A stretch of DNA of 64,000 nucleotides from Pseudomonadota bacterium. Lineage in GTDB: Bacteria; Pseudomonadota; Alphaproteobacteria; Rhizobiales; Devosiaceae. Shown piece after piece: positions 8,784 through 17,024 of the stretch. Every line of letters starts with the position of its first letter. Within the stretch, counting starts at the first letter, position 1. Location of the stretch: positions 248,001-312,000 of the forward strand of contig JAEWGT010000009.1 in NCBI GenBank assembly GCA_023388175.1, read 5' to 3'. The notes below the pieces were generated by a model. The model had not been told where the DNA came from and searched no databases. It saw only the letters and a program-made list of their open reading frames with translations. The position numbers were made by a program, and so were the translations under genes.

Positions 8784-9430
8784 GTGTTGAGCCTGCCAAG
8801 TCGGCGCCCGAACGTATCGTGCTCGATGGGCGCTATGTGCGGCTGGAGCCGTTCGAGGGCCGTCACGCCGCCGATCTCTTGGCCGTATCCACCCTGCCGG
8901 GCGGCGTCGAGCGCTATCGCTGGCTGCCCTCGCATGCGCCACAAAGCCTCGCGGAGATGGAGGCGCGCATCGCATCCGTCAATGCGGGGCCTGACTGCTA
9001 TGTAGCGGTGATCGACAAGGCAAGCGGCAAGGCCGTGGGTCAGCAGGCGTGGATGCGTATTCGTCCCGAGCATGGCTCCGTCGAGATCGGCGCCATCTAT
9101 TGGGGCCTGCCCATGGCGCGTTCAAGACTGGCCACAGAGGCCTTCTATCTCTTCGCCCGCCATGCCTTCGATGATCTCGGATACCGGCGTTTCGAGTGGA
9201 AATGCAATGACCTGAACCTGCCGTCCAAGGCCGCCGCCACCCGCTTCGGCTTCACCTTCGAGGGGATTTTCCGCCAGGACATGATCGTCAAGGGCGAGAG
9301 CCGCGACACCGCCTGGTTCTCGATAATCGACGGCGAATGGCCGGCCTTGCGGGCGGAATATGAGCGCTGGCTGGGCCCGGAAAATTTTGATGGTGAGGGG
9401 AAGCAGAAGAGCAGGTTGGTTCTGCGATAA
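8780..9430 (+). CDS. GNAT acetyltransferase, RimJ/RimL type
   Basis: This 216-residue protein is an acetyl-CoA-dependent N-acetyltransferase of the RimJ/RimL/SpeG-like group. The fold markers are RYVRLEPFEGRHAADL, the strand GSVEIGAIYW, and the terminal EWKCNDLNLPSKAAATRFGF with FEGIFRQDMIVKG. The start overlaps the SDR stop by 4 bp (ATGA), so queG, the SDR gene and this gene form one translationally coupled unit. The target (a protein N-terminus or a small molecule) is not evident. Confidence 0.88.
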   Translation: MSVEPAKSAPERIVLDGRYVRLEPFEGRHAADLLAVSTLPGGVERYRWLPSHAPQSLAEMEARIASVNAGPDCYVAVIDKASGKAVGQQAWMRIRPEHGSVEIGAIYWGLPMARSRLATEAFYLFARHAFDDLGYRRFEWKCNDLNLPSKAAATRFGFTFEGIFRQDMIVKGESRDTAWFSIIDGEWPALRAEYERWLGPENFDGEGKQKSRLVLR

Positions 9431-9564
9431 ACCCCTCACCCGTCTCGGCCTTTGGCCGATCCACCCTCTCCCGCAAGGGGAGAGGGGTGAGCCGGTGGCC
9501 GATTAAACGCGGTGCCTCCCCTCTTCCCTTATGGGACAAGGGGCCCGAAGGGCGGATGAGGGGG
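9431..9564. repeat. Dispersed CCCTCTCCC-type inverted repeat between convergent genes
   Basis: This noncoding block contains CTCTCCCGCAAGGGGAGAG and an outer pair CCCCTCACCC / GGATGAGGGG. Related blocks lie at 24434-24546, 28747-28879 and, in simpler form, 32835-32872. The hairpins could terminate both neighbours. Confidence 0.75.
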
Positions 9565-10329
9565 CTACACCATTGCCAGCACAACTCTTCGCAACACCGC
9601 CAGATCCTGATCGCGGCTGAGCCGGTGGTCGCCATCGGGCACCAGCGTATAGGTGACGGGATCGTGCAGGATATGGGTTAGCAGTTTTTCGGCATGGGCA
9701 GGGGGCACGTCCGGGTCCTGCCCGCCCTGCAGGATATGGACAGGGCAGCCGGTTTCGATGACCGAGCCGAACAGGCTGTGATGGGCGCCGTCGGCGATGA
9801 AGCGTTTCGTATAGCGGTAGAGCCCGTCGCCATACCCGCTTTCGCGCTCGAAAAACCCCTGCCGGTCGAGATCCAGGCGCTGCGCGTCGCTCATGCGCGC
9901 GGGCAGTAAAGTCGTGGTGGCGTCCACTGCCGGGGCGATCAGCACCAGCCCTTTGAGCGGCGTGCCCAGGGCCAGTTGGCGGCGGGCCAGCAGCAGCGCG
10001 ATCCAGCCGCCCATGGATGAGCCACAAACGATCCTGGGCCCTTGCGTCAGTGCAAGGACGGCTTCGGCCTCTTCAAGCCAGCGGCTGATCGTGCCGTCGT
10101 CGAAACGCCCGCCCGATTGCCCATCGCCCGAATAATCAAAGCGCGTGACGGCAAGGCCTTTTTCTGCGCCCAGCGCGTCGAGCGCCATGGCCTTGGCGCC
10201 CACCATCACCGAGCGGAAGCCGTTGAGCCAGAACAGGCCGGGTGCGGTCCCGCTCCGTTGCTCGACGGCAATCTCCCGCGCTTCAAGGCCCGTGCCGATG
10301 GTGATGCGAAAGCGATTGAGGGAACTCAT
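9565..10329 (-). CDS. Alpha/beta hydrolase (serine hydrolase)
   Basis: This 254-residue single-domain alpha/beta hydrolase shows the nucleophile elbow CGSSMGGW (Ser near residue 105). The acid is in LQGGQDPDVP and the histidine in VPDGDHRLS. RFDYSGDGQSGG forms the usual oxyanion-loop region. The architecture resembles ABHD10-type thioesterases or carboxylesterases. It is transcribed divergently from infC. The substrate is unknown. Confidence 0.85.
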   Translation of the reverse strand: MSSLNRFRITIGTGLEAREIAVEQRSGTAPGLFWLNGFRSVMVGAKAMALDALGAEKGLAVTRFDYSGDGQSGGRFDDGTISRWLEEAEAVLALTQGPRIVCGSSMGGWIALLLARRQLALGTPLKGLVLIAPAVDATTTLLPARMSDAQRLDLDRQGFFERESGYGDGLYRYTKRFIADGAHHSLFGSVIETGCPVHILQGGQDPDVPPAHAEKLLTHILHDPVTYTLVPDGDHRLSRDQDLAVLRRVVLAMV

Positions 10330-10471
10330 GGGCGGCCAGCGGGCTTTCTGTTGCGAAACAGGTGGCGTCTCCGCAGCGCAACAGCTAAGAAAATCGCGTG
10401 CCGCGCCAGTTGACTTCTTGAGCCGCTACCACGATTTTAGGGCCGATTTCAGCCCCTTCTGTCAATTGAAT

Positions 10472-10488
10472 AAGGAAAGCTTGCCATT
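10472..10488 (+). promoter_or_regulatory. infC: Ribosome-binding site and AUU start of infC
   Basis: AAGGAAAG at 10472-10479 lies 6 bp before ATT at 10486 but 18 bp before the first in-frame ATG at 10498. Spacing therefore favours the ATT. AUU starts on infC are known in enterobacteria, where they let IF-3 repress its own translation. Confidence 0.75.
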
Positions 10489-11022
10489 CGTCGTCCCATG
10501 AGACCCGTTGCGCCCCAGAAGGATGGGCCGCTTGCCAACGAGGATATCACCAGCCCCGACGTTCAGCTCATCGATGCGGAAGGTGAAAACCGCGGCATCG
10601 TGCGAACCCGTGACGCGCTGGCCGAAGCGCAGGAAGCCGGGCTCGACCTGGTTCTGATCGCCGCCAATTCGCAGCCCCCCGTGGCCAAGATGCTCGATCT
10701 TGGGCGCTATAAGTATGCCGCGCAGAAGAAGGCGGCCGAGGCGCGCAAGAAGCAGAAGGTGATCGAGGTCAAGGAAGTTCAGCTCCGGCCGAACATCGAT
10801 ACCCATGACTATGACACCAAGATGAAGGCGGTGAACCGCTTCCTCGAAGACGGTGACCGGGTCAAGGTGACCATGCGTTTCCGTGGCCGCGAAATGGCGC
10901 ACCAGGACATCGGCATGCAATTGCTGCTCAAGGTGCGCGAGCAGACCGAGGCCATTGCCAAGGTCGAAAGCCAGCCGCGCTCGGAAGGCCGCCAGATGGT
11001 CATGGTTCTGGCGCCCAAGTAA
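10486..11022 (+). CDS. infC: Translation initiation factor IF-3
   Basis: IF-3 binds the 30S subunit, blocks subunit rejoining and proofreads the start codon. Both domains are present: the N-terminal domain (INGEN-type segment, AEAQEAGLDLVLIAANSQPPVAKMLDLGRYKY) and the C-terminal KEVQLRPNIDTHDYDTKMKAVNRFLEDG. From ATT 10486 the product begins with the initiator residue followed by RRPMRPVAPQKDGPLAN, which matches the usual alphaproteobacterial N-terminus (RRPxRAPPPxKDGP). Starting at ATG 10498 would remove those residues. The length is 178 residues from ATT. A terminator follows directly, so rpmI-rplT are not co-transcribed here. Confidence 0.95.
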   Translation: MRRPMRPVAPQKDGPLANEDITSPDVQLIDAEGENRGIVRTRDALAEAQEAGLDLVLIAANSQPPVAKMLDLGRYKYAAQKKAAEARKKQKVIEVKEVQLRPNIDTHDYDTKMKAVNRFLEDGDRVKVTMRFRGREMAHQDIGMQLLLKVREQTEAIAKVESQPRSEGRQMVMVLAPK

Positions 11023-11046
11023 GACGACAGCATCCATCGAATGAAG

Positions 11047-11073
11047 AAGCGGGTCGAAAGGCCCGCTTTTTTG
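11047..11073 (+). terminator. Intrinsic terminator of infC
   Basis: The stem AGCGGGTC / GGCCCGCT (one G-T pair) with a GAAA loop is followed by TTTTTTG, starting 25 bp after the infC stop. Confidence 0.85.
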
Positions 11074-11214
11074 TTGGGAAATGGCGGCTAGCGACCCCAT
11101 TGCTGCCGTTGGAGAATAGCCCGAGCGTGCGAGAAAGCTGCCACCTACGTTGCTAGGCATTACAACCTTCTAGTCCCGCGTCGGGTTTAGCATATTGCCC
11201 TAGAGCGCAGTTGA

Positions 11215-11373
11215 TCAGAATAGCGCTTGGAACAAAACGCTCGCCGTCGTTGCAATGAATAGAGCAGCGTCGATGCAATATGCAGCCAGAGCCACCCGGC
11301 GTTTCACCCGCGCCGAAACTTGATAGTCAAGTATCCGAAGCAATGACAAAGTTAGGTATGCGGTCGCGGACAT
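11215..11373 (-). CDS. Putative 52-aa membrane peptide
   Basis: I do not recognise this short frame. It starts at ATG 11373, 5 bp after a near-perfect Shine-Dalgarno sequence (AGGAGG), and ends with TGA at 11217-11215. The peptide begins MSATAYLTLSLLRILDYQ. Basic residues RVKRR then lead into a hydrophobic stretch of about 24 residues ending VLFQALF, which looks like one membrane helix. It is divergent from the 11431 gene in an AT-richer gap. Type I toxin-like peptides and small membrane regulators have such an architecture, but no function can be assigned. The evidence is the ribosome-binding site and the hydrophobic pattern only. Confidence 0.45.
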   Translation of the reverse strand: MSATAYLTLSLLRILDYQVSARVKRRVALAAYCIDAALFIATTASVLFQALF

Positions 11374-11430
11374 GATCACCTCCTGGGCGCATCATCACCG
11401 CGGGGGCACGGACGTCGATATGAGCGAGAA

Positions 11431-12645
11431 TTGCAATTGTCAGATCGCAGCGAACGTATCCGGGCGGCAACTGATCTAGCCCAAGCGCTGACTTTTTTGG
11501 TCCGGGAACGCGCAATCGAGAGGCGTGAGCAAATTGGGACGCTTGTTGCAGCAATGGGGGCGACCAGAACTTGGTATCACCACAGATCCGGCAAAGGCGC
11601 TCCTGATCTCAGCCAACTCAAGACCTACGCACGCGTTCTATGCGATACGGATGACGAGAAGGCTGCACTCTTCGAACTTGCGGCAAGGTCGTCTGGCTCT
11701 AGATTCGGTCGCGACACTATCGCGGCCGCGCTAGAATCCAGTGGCAATCGCGCCCGCGATCTGGCGGACCCGAAATTCTTCCTGAAATTCTGCGATGCCC
11801 TGCTCGATCCCAAGACGAGCGACCGTGTCTGGAGTTCAGCGCATCGTACAGCGGAGGCACTAGAGGCATTTACTTTCCGGGAACTTCGAAGGCGTTCAAC
11901 GGAGGCCCAAACACAGCAACGGCGCTTTGTGGTCGGCCATAGACTTGGGTTGGTAGGAGACCAGTTGGACGACTTAGATATCCATTTGGCTTCCCTGCAG
12001 TTGATGCGAAAGACAGCGCATTGGTCGCCGTTGGCTCAAGGTACAATATTGGACTTTGAAGCCATGTTTGTGAGTGCATTTGATCAGGTTTGGTCGCCCT
12101 CTGAGGATGTCGAAGGGTGGGCCATTAGGGACAGATTTTTGGCTGCGGAGGAATTGTACCGACTGGCGAGAGCGAGCGATCCTATTCATCGAGAGTTCGG
12201 CTTTCCGGATCAGGTCACCGCAGCTGGATTGAACGCCTGCCGCGTTGCTCTCCACTTCGAACGAACTCCAGAAAACGTCTTTGCGATCGTGGAAAAGATT
12301 ATAGCTCTCGACCTAGAGGACCAGGCAGCAGGAGTGGGGCCAGCTAGCCTCGCGCACAATGCGATCGGGCTTCTCGACGCTGACTTGGCTTTCGGAGATT
12401 GGGACCGGGCAGCCGAGCGATTAGTAGCAATTCGCGCACGGTTGGCATCAGTAAGCGCTCTGACCGAGTATTGGAACATTCGATTGGACTATATGGCAGT
12501 TCGGCTTTTGGAGCAGAGCCGAGTCTCGCGGAAATTCAACGAAGAATCGCGAGAAAAGCTCATCGATTGCGCAGTGCGGTTCAGAGCGTTAGGCAATTAT
12601 CGCCGCGCCCAAGAAGCCTACCGGCGGGCAGTTTTGAGTCAGTAA
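11431..12645 (+). CDS. Unrecognised protein with N-terminal HTH-like segment and helical body
   Basis: This protein of about 404 residues matches no family I know. Residues about 15-80 (ERREQIGTLVAAMGATRTWYHHRSG, then LSQLKTYARVL and ALFELAAR) resemble an XRE/Cro-type DNA-binding fold. The rest is predicted helical and TPR-like, for example LVAIRARLASVSALTEYWN and the final ALGNYRRAQEAYRRAV. XRE-TPR proteins often act as regulators. The best in-frame start is TTG at 11431 (or TTG 11437). The ATG at 11420 is out of frame. GC content is visibly below that of its neighbours and codon use is more relaxed, which suggests horizontal transfer. Confidence 0.7.
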   Translation: MQLSDRSERIRAATDLAQALTFLVRERAIERREQIGTLVAAMGATRTWYHHRSGKGAPDLSQLKTYARVLCDTDDEKAALFELAARSSGSRFGRDTIAAALESSGNRARDLADPKFFLKFCDALLDPKTSDRVWSSAHRTAEALEAFTFRELRRRSTEAQTQQRRFVVGHRLGLVGDQLDDLDIHLASLQLMRKTAHWSPLAQGTILDFEAMFVSAFDQVWSPSEDVEGWAIRDRFLAAEELYRLARASDPIHREFGFPDQVTAAGLNACRVALHFERTPENVFAIVEKIIALDLEDQAAGVGPASLAHNAIGLLDADLAFGDWDRAAERLVAIRARLASVSALTEYWNIRLDYMAVRLLEQSRVSRKFNEESREKLIDCAVRFRALGNYRRAQEAYRRAVLSQ

Positions 12646-12683
12646 CCCCGGACTAGGGTTTTAGCCGCACTCAGAGCGAATTC

Positions 12684-12708
12684 GGACCCAGTGTACTTTT
12701 TGGGTCCT
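12684..12708 (+). terminator. Hairpin after the 11431 gene
   Basis: GGACCCA and TGGGTCC pair across a 10-nt loop rich in T, about 40 bp after the stop. There is no downstream T-run, so this is a weak terminator candidate. Confidence 0.4.
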
Positions 12709-12789
12709 TGAACTCGACAATGCAAGAATGTCTGCTTACTGCTGAAATTGTCCAAAGCCGCCTGTCCCCTCCCCACCCCCAAGCTGCCC

Positions 12790-13686
12790 TTACTGCGCCA
12801 GTACCGCGTCCACATCCGCCTTCATGGGAATGGCCGGTTGCGCCCCTGGATTGAGGCAGGCGAGGCTGCCTGCCACGGCAGCGCGGCGCATAGCGGTTTC
12901 GAGGTCGAGGCCGGCATCGAGCGCGGCGGCCAGATAGCCGCAGAACGTGTCGCCTGCGCCGACCGTATCGACGGGATCGACCTTATGGGCCGGTACCGTA
13001 ATTGTACCGGCAGGCGTCACCGCGCGCGCGCCTTCGGGGCCCAGGGTGACGACGATGGTGCGGCCGGTCTGCTTGACCCAGTCTGTCATGGCCGCGTCCA
13101 GTTCCTCTATCGGACGGCCTGAAAGCAGGGAAAATTCGGTTTCGTTGGCGATGACGATATCGGCCAGCGGCGCGAGTTCTGCGGTGTCCCCGAGATAAGG
13201 CGCAGTATTGAGAACGCTGCGCGCGCCCTTTTCCCGTGCAATCTCGAGGGCCCGGCGCGTGGCGGCCTGCGGCACTTCCTGCTGCACCAGAATGGTGTCG
13301 CCTGCGGACAGGTCCTTGAGACCCCGATCGGCGTCTTCCGCACTGATCGTGCCATTGGCGCCGGGCAGGATGGCGATGACATTCTCGCCCTCCGCATCGA
13401 CGAAGATCATGGCGATCCCGGTTGCCGCATCGGCCCGGCGCAGCATGGAAAGATCGACGCCGCCCTGTTCGAGCAATGCGGTGGCCAGCCCGGCAAAGGC
13501 ATCATTGCCCACGGCCGAAACATGGCGCACCGCGGCCCCGGCGCGCCGCGCCGCCAGCGCCTGATTGGCGCCCTTGCCTCCGGCGGCCATGGAAAATGTG
13601 CCCCCGGCCACGGTTTCGCCCGGCTTGGGCAGGCGGGAAACGGTGCCGATCTGGTCGAGATTGGTGGAGCCGAAAACGGTGATCAT
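12790..13686 (-). CDS. rbsK: Ribokinase (PfkB family)
   Basis: This 298-residue kinase is expected to phosphorylate ribose at O5 to feed the pentose phosphate pathway. The PfkB signatures are both present: NH2-terminal AAGGKGANQALAARRAGA and C-terminal DTVGAGDTFCGYLAAALD, which holds the catalytic Asp in GAGD. The substrate-binding GSTNLDQIG opening is typical of ribokinase. No ribose transporter is adjacent. It is translationally coupled to the DUF1697 gene upstream (overlap of 4 bp). A related sugar or nucleoside kinase activity is possible. Confidence 0.9.
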   Translation of the reverse strand: MITVFGSTNLDQIGTVSRLPKPGETVAGGTFSMAAGGKGANQALAARRAGAAVRHVSAVGNDAFAGLATALLEQGGVDLSMLRRADAATGIAMIFVDAEGENVIAILPGANGTISAEDADRGLKDLSAGDTILVQQEVPQAATRRALEIAREKGARSVLNTAPYLGDTAELAPLADIVIANETEFSLLSGRPIEELDAAMTDWVKQTGRTIVVTLGPEGARAVTPAGTITVPAHKVDPVDTVGAGDTFCGYLAAALDAGLDLETAMRRAAVAGSLACLNPGAQPAIPMKADVDAVLAQ

Positions 13687-14222
13687 TTCAGAATCTTCTC
13701 TATCGTATTCCAGTTACGCATCGTGTCGAGATTGCCCTTGCCCAATGCGGCATAGAGCGGCCTGAGCACATCTTCGACATGCTCGGTATAGCGGCCATTG
13801 GGCTGCTTGTAGGCGGCGATATAGAGGTCCCGGGCGTCCACGCGCAGGATTTCGGTGTCACCGGGACGGTCGGCAATCTTGAGGCCGTCGGGCAGGGGCT
13901 TGTCGAACAGCAGCACATGCCGCGTAAGATCGGCCTGGGGGTCGAGCGCGCCGAACGGGTGGTTGTCCAGCATGGCTTCCAACGCCGCCGCTGAGCGCAG
14001 CACGACGCCGACCTTGAAGCCGAACTGACCCGCGATGGCGGTTTCGAGGCGCTGCCTGACCGCATCTTCATCGCCTTCCGCCGCAAGCCGCACATTGCCG
14101 CTCGCCAGCACGGTTTTCACGTCGGCAAACCCGGCCTCTTCGAGACAGGCCTTGAGTTCGGCCATCTTCATCTGCCGCTTGCCCAGATTGATGCCGCACA
14201 GGAACGCGCCCCACACCGCCAT
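13683..14222 (-). CDS. DUF1697-family protein
   Basis: The 179-residue protein has the DUF1697 pattern: an opening FLCGINLGKRQMKMAELKACLEEAGF, then VKTVLASGNVRL, and a closing YTEHVEDVLRPLYA with RNWNTIEKIL. The family is widespread but has no proven function. It overlaps rbsK by 4 bp and the YdeI-like gene by 1 bp, so the three are read as one unit. Confidence 0.88.
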   Translation of the reverse strand: MAVWGAFLCGINLGKRQMKMAELKACLEEAGFADVKTVLASGNVRLAAEGDEDAVRQRLETAIAGQFGFKVGVVLRSAAALEAMLDNHPFGALDPQADLTRHVLLFDKPLPDGLKIADRPGDTEILRVDARDLYIAAYKQPNGRYTEHVEDVLRPLYAALGKGNLDTMRNWNTIEKILK

Positions 14223-14821
14223 CAGTCCCGCTCCAGCTTTTGCGGATAGATGGTCTCGCCATGCGCCAGCATGGCCACGAACGTCTCGATCTTCTTTTTC
14301 CTTCCGGCTGCCGTCTTGAGGCTTATCGTGCGGAAAGTGAGCGCGAAACGGTTCTGCGCCGTCAGCTGGTCATAGGTCTTCTGCGCGGCCGGGTTGACCG
14401 CAATGGCGGCCAAAAGGTCCGGCGGCGGGGCCTGCGTGGTCGCATAGGCGGCGTCCCAACGGCCGTCCTTCTTGGCCGTCTCGACATGGGCCAGGCCATG
14501 TTCGGTCATCAGGCCCGCCTCGGTCAGACGGGCGACATTGTCCCGGTTGACCTGGCTCCACACCGATTTCGGGCGGCGCGGGCAATAGCGCTGAACGTAG
14601 GAAATTTCATCCCAGCTTTTCTTGATGGCGTCGATCCAGCCCCAGCACAGCACCGCGTCGATGGCCTCCACCGGGGTAATGGTGGGATGGCCCGATGCCT
14701 TCTTGAAAATACGGATCCATACCTCGTCGGCCGTTTCGTGGTTTTCCGCCAGCCAGTCATAGAAGGACCGGAAATCGGCAAATTCGCGCAGCGTCTCGGG
14801 CGGAACCGTAACGGGGGCCAT
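14222..14821 (-). CDS. YdeI/OmpD-associated family protein
   Basis: This 199-residue protein belongs to the YdeI/OmpD-associated family, annotated in places as bacteriocin-protection proteins. Markers are FYDWLAENHETADEVWIRIFKK, the segment DAVLCWGWIDAIKKS and the YCPRRPKSVWSQVNRDN motif. The C-terminal half ends with a YdeI-type helical domain (TFRTISLKTAAGRKKKIETFVAML). Its biochemical role is not established. It is packed against DUF1697 downstream and the acetyltransferase gene upstream. Confidence 0.88.
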   Translation of the reverse strand: MAPVTVPPETLREFADFRSFYDWLAENHETADEVWIRIFKKASGHPTITPVEAIDAVLCWGWIDAIKKSWDEISYVQRYCPRRPKSVWSQVNRDNVARLTEAGLMTEHGLAHVETAKKDGRWDAAYATTQAPPPDLLAAIAVNPAAQKTYDQLTAQNRFALTFRTISLKTAAGRKKKIETFVAMLAHGETIYPQKLERD

Positions 14822-14824
14822 GGC

Positions 14825-15673
14825 CTATGCTTCGGGCTCGGCCGTTGGCGGTGGCGCTTCGGGCAGGAGCCGCTGCAAGGCCGGTTCAAGGCGCGCGTCA
14901 TCGGGCAAGGCCAGACCGAATTCCTCGCTCAGCACCGAGCGCAGGCCTTCCATGGTGGTGATGTCGCGCCTGTCCGCCTCGCCGTCGACCGGCTGGATGG
15001 TCAGTCTGGTATTGTGCAGCTTGAGCCGGCGCCCGCCGGGCGTCAGGGCAACGCGCAATTCATGGGTGAAAGGCGAAGCCGGGTCGCTGGCAAGGCGCTG
15101 GTTTATGGGCGCAATGTCCGCTTCGGTGACAGGCTCGGCAGCAAACACATAGAGCGCCCGCCACTCGTCGCCGATCTTCACCTCCAGCACCCAGTCCGGA
15201 TCGCCGCCGCTCAGCCGGAAGGTTTCATGAGGGGTCGTCTGCTCCACCCCGGCGCGCAGACGCAGCGGCGTGGTGAGGGTCAGTCCGCCGAAACCGACAT
15301 CGGCGAGATAGTTATGGCCATTGACCTCGACCAGCAGCAGCAGGTGGCTGGCCGGGTTGCCCAACCCCTCGGGACTGTTCCAGACCACGCGTGCCAGCAC
15401 CGGCCGTACGGCATAATCGAGGTCTTCGAGAATGCGCTTGAACAGCAGGTTATGCTCGAAGCAATAGCCGCCGCGTTTCTCGGCCAGCAATTTGCGTTCG
15501 AGGCTGGGCTGGTCGAGCCTGACCGGCTCGCCCATCAGCGGATTGAGATTCTCGAATGGAATGGCGGCGGGATGCAGCGCATGCAGCATCTCCAGGGTCG
15601 CCAGATTGGGGGCGATGGAACCGGCAAAGCCGATTCGCTCGAAATAGGCGTTCAGATTGACCTTTTCGGGCAT
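14825..15673 (-). CDS. nat: Arylamine N-acetyltransferase
   Basis: This cytosolic enzyme transfers acetyl from acetyl-CoA to arylamines, hydrazines or arylhydroxylamines. All three catalytic residues are visible when counted from MPEKVNLNAYF: Cys71 in KRGGYCFEHN, His110 in NPASHLLLLV and Asp125 in NYLADVGFGG. The PFENLNPLMG motif is also typical. The product has 282 residues, normal for the family. The frame extends upstream to 15724, but family homology begins at 15673. It is the first gene of a tight four-gene run with YdeI-like, DUF1697 and rbsK. Confidence 0.92.
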   Translation of the reverse strand: MPEKVNLNAYFERIGFAGSIAPNLATLEMLHALHPAAIPFENLNPLMGEPVRLDQPSLERKLLAEKRGGYCFEHNLLFKRILEDLDYAVRPVLARVVWNSPEGLGNPASHLLLLVEVNGHNYLADVGFGGLTLTTPLRLRAGVEQTTPHETFRLSGGDPDWVLEVKIGDEWRALYVFAAEPVTEADIAPINQRLASDPASPFTHELRVALTPGGRRLKLHNTRLTIQPVDGEADRRDITTMEGLRSVLSEEFGLALPDDARLEPALQRLLPEAPPPTAEPEA

Positions 15674-15782
15674 CGACCACCTTTGCTGCTGTTGAAACCG
15701 GAACGAATATGGCCGCGCAGACACGCTTTGTCACGACGCAGTAAAGGCTGCACCGCATCCAAGTCTGCTTGACAGACAGAGT

Positions 15783-16259
15783 TCAGACTGACGCCTTGCG
15801 CACGCGGATCACCACATCGACATGGGCAACTTCCATGCCGGCCGGGGCTTCGGGCAGCGTCTTGAACATGACGGCGTCGGCCGGAATGTCGATCATCCGC
15901 TGCTCGTCTTCCACATAGAAGTGATGGTGGTCGGAGGTATCGGTGTCGAAATAGGAGCGCGAGGCGTCGATGGCGACTTCGCGCAAGAGCCCTGCTTCAT
16001 GAAACTGATGCAGGGTGTTGTATATGGTGGCCAGCGAAACATTGACATTGGCCGTCGAGGCCTCGCCATGCAGCTGCTCGGCGCTGACATGCCGGTGCGG
16101 GCCCCCGAACAGCAGTTCCGCCAGGGCGACACGCTGCCGTGTGGGACGAAGGCCTGCCATGCGCAGCACCGCCGTCAGGCACGGTTTGCGGGACGGATGA
16201 GGCCGGGCGGCGATAATGCGGTCGTTCATGGGGCCGGAATTGCTCGTCATTGGGTCCAT
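15783..16259 (-). CDS. irr: Fur-family iron response regulator Irr
   Basis: Irr is the haem-responsive Fur-family repressor and activator that controls iron and haem genes in Rhizobiales. The Fur winged helix is clear (LRMAGLRPTRQRVALAELLF, then SAEQLHGEA and SLATIYNTLHQFHEAGL). The histidine cluster DTSDHHHFY is the conserved haem/metal HxH site of Irr. The adjacent fabA-fabB pair, divergently read, is the usual Rhizobiales neighbour. The ATG at 16259 has AAGGA 11 bp upstream. In-frame ATGs at 16334, 16250 and 16229 are alternatives. Confidence 0.88.
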   Translation of the reverse strand: MDPMTSNSGPMNDRIIAARPHPSRKPCLTAVLRMAGLRPTRQRVALAELLFGGPHRHVSAEQLHGEASTANVNVSLATIYNTLHQFHEAGLLREVAIDASRSYFDTDTSDHHHFYVEDEQRMIDIPADAVMFKTLPEAPAGMEVAHVDVVIRVRKASV

Positions 16260-16345
16260 AGGTCCAGCTATCCTTATAATGTGCGGGCGCCTGCGAAACA
16301 AGTTGCCGCTCCGTCGCATCCCATTGTCCTCCACTTTCGGCTGGC

Positions 16346-16372
16346 TTGACCCTCAAACGGCACCCCTATACG
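16346..16372 (+). promoter_or_regulatory. Possible sigma-70 promoter of fabA-fabB
   Basis: TTGACC and TATACG are separated by 15 bp, a short spacer, about 30 bp before the fabA start. This is a weak prediction. Confidence 0.3.
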
Positions 16373-16403
16373 AGACGAGACTTGAAAAAGAGCGGGGACT
16401 GTC

Positions 16404-16934
16404 ATGGCCGAACGGCAACACGCATTTGGATATGAGGAACTGCTGGCCCACAGCCGTGGCGAATTGCCGGGGCAGGGCGATGCCCGCCTTCCCGCTCCCC
16501 CGATGCTGATGTTCGACCGCATCACCGACATTCAGGAAACCGGAGGCGCCCATGGCAAGGGCTATGTGCGCGCCGAACTCGACGTCAATCCGGACCTCTG
16601 GTTCTTCAAATGCCACTTCATCGGCGACCCGGTCATGCCGGGCTGCCTGGGCCTCGACGCCATCTGGCAGATGACCGGCTTTTTCCTGGGCTGGATCGGC
16701 CAGCCCGGTCGCGGCCGGGCCCTGGGCGGGGAAATCAAGTTCACCGGCCAGGTCACCAATGACGTCAAACTGGTCGAATATGGCATTGACCTCAAGCGGG
16801 TCATGAAGGGCCGGCTGACGCTCGGCATCGCCGATGGATGGGTGAAGGCTGACGGTAATGTGATCTACGAGGCAGCCAACCTGCGCGTTGGCCTGTTTAC
16901 CGATGCTCAGGCGAAAGCCGGGCAACTCGCCTGA
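16404..16934 (+). CDS. fabA: 3-hydroxydecanoyl-ACP dehydratase/isomerase FabA
   Basis: FabA dehydrates 3-hydroxydecanoyl-ACP and isomerises the double bond, beginning unsaturated fatty acid synthesis in the cytosol. It has 176 residues. The active-site His71 lies in FFKCHFIGDPVMPG and Asp85 in CLGLDAIWQM, and MLMFDRITDI is the typical start of the hot-dog fold. fabB follows 90 bp downstream as its obligate partner. irr is divergent upstream. Confidence 0.97.
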   Translation: MAERQHAFGYEELLAHSRGELPGQGDARLPAPPMLMFDRITDIQETGGAHGKGYVRAELDVNPDLWFFKCHFIGDPVMPGCLGLDAIWQMTGFFLGWIGQPGRGRALGGEIKFTGQVTNDVKLVEYGIDLKRVMKGRLTLGIADGWVKADGNVIYEAANLRVGLFTDAQAKAGQLA

Positions 16935-17024
16935 AGCCCTGACCTTAAAGTCGCTTCGTTCTGAACCATATAACAGGGTGCCGCCCCAAGGGGCACCCGA
17001 TGAAAGTCTGAAGTTGAGGACCAT

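Noticed and set aside
9431..9564. Insertion sequence between the GNAT and hydrolase genes
   Set aside because: No transposase or target duplication. The block is a noncoding repeat also found elsewhere in the window.
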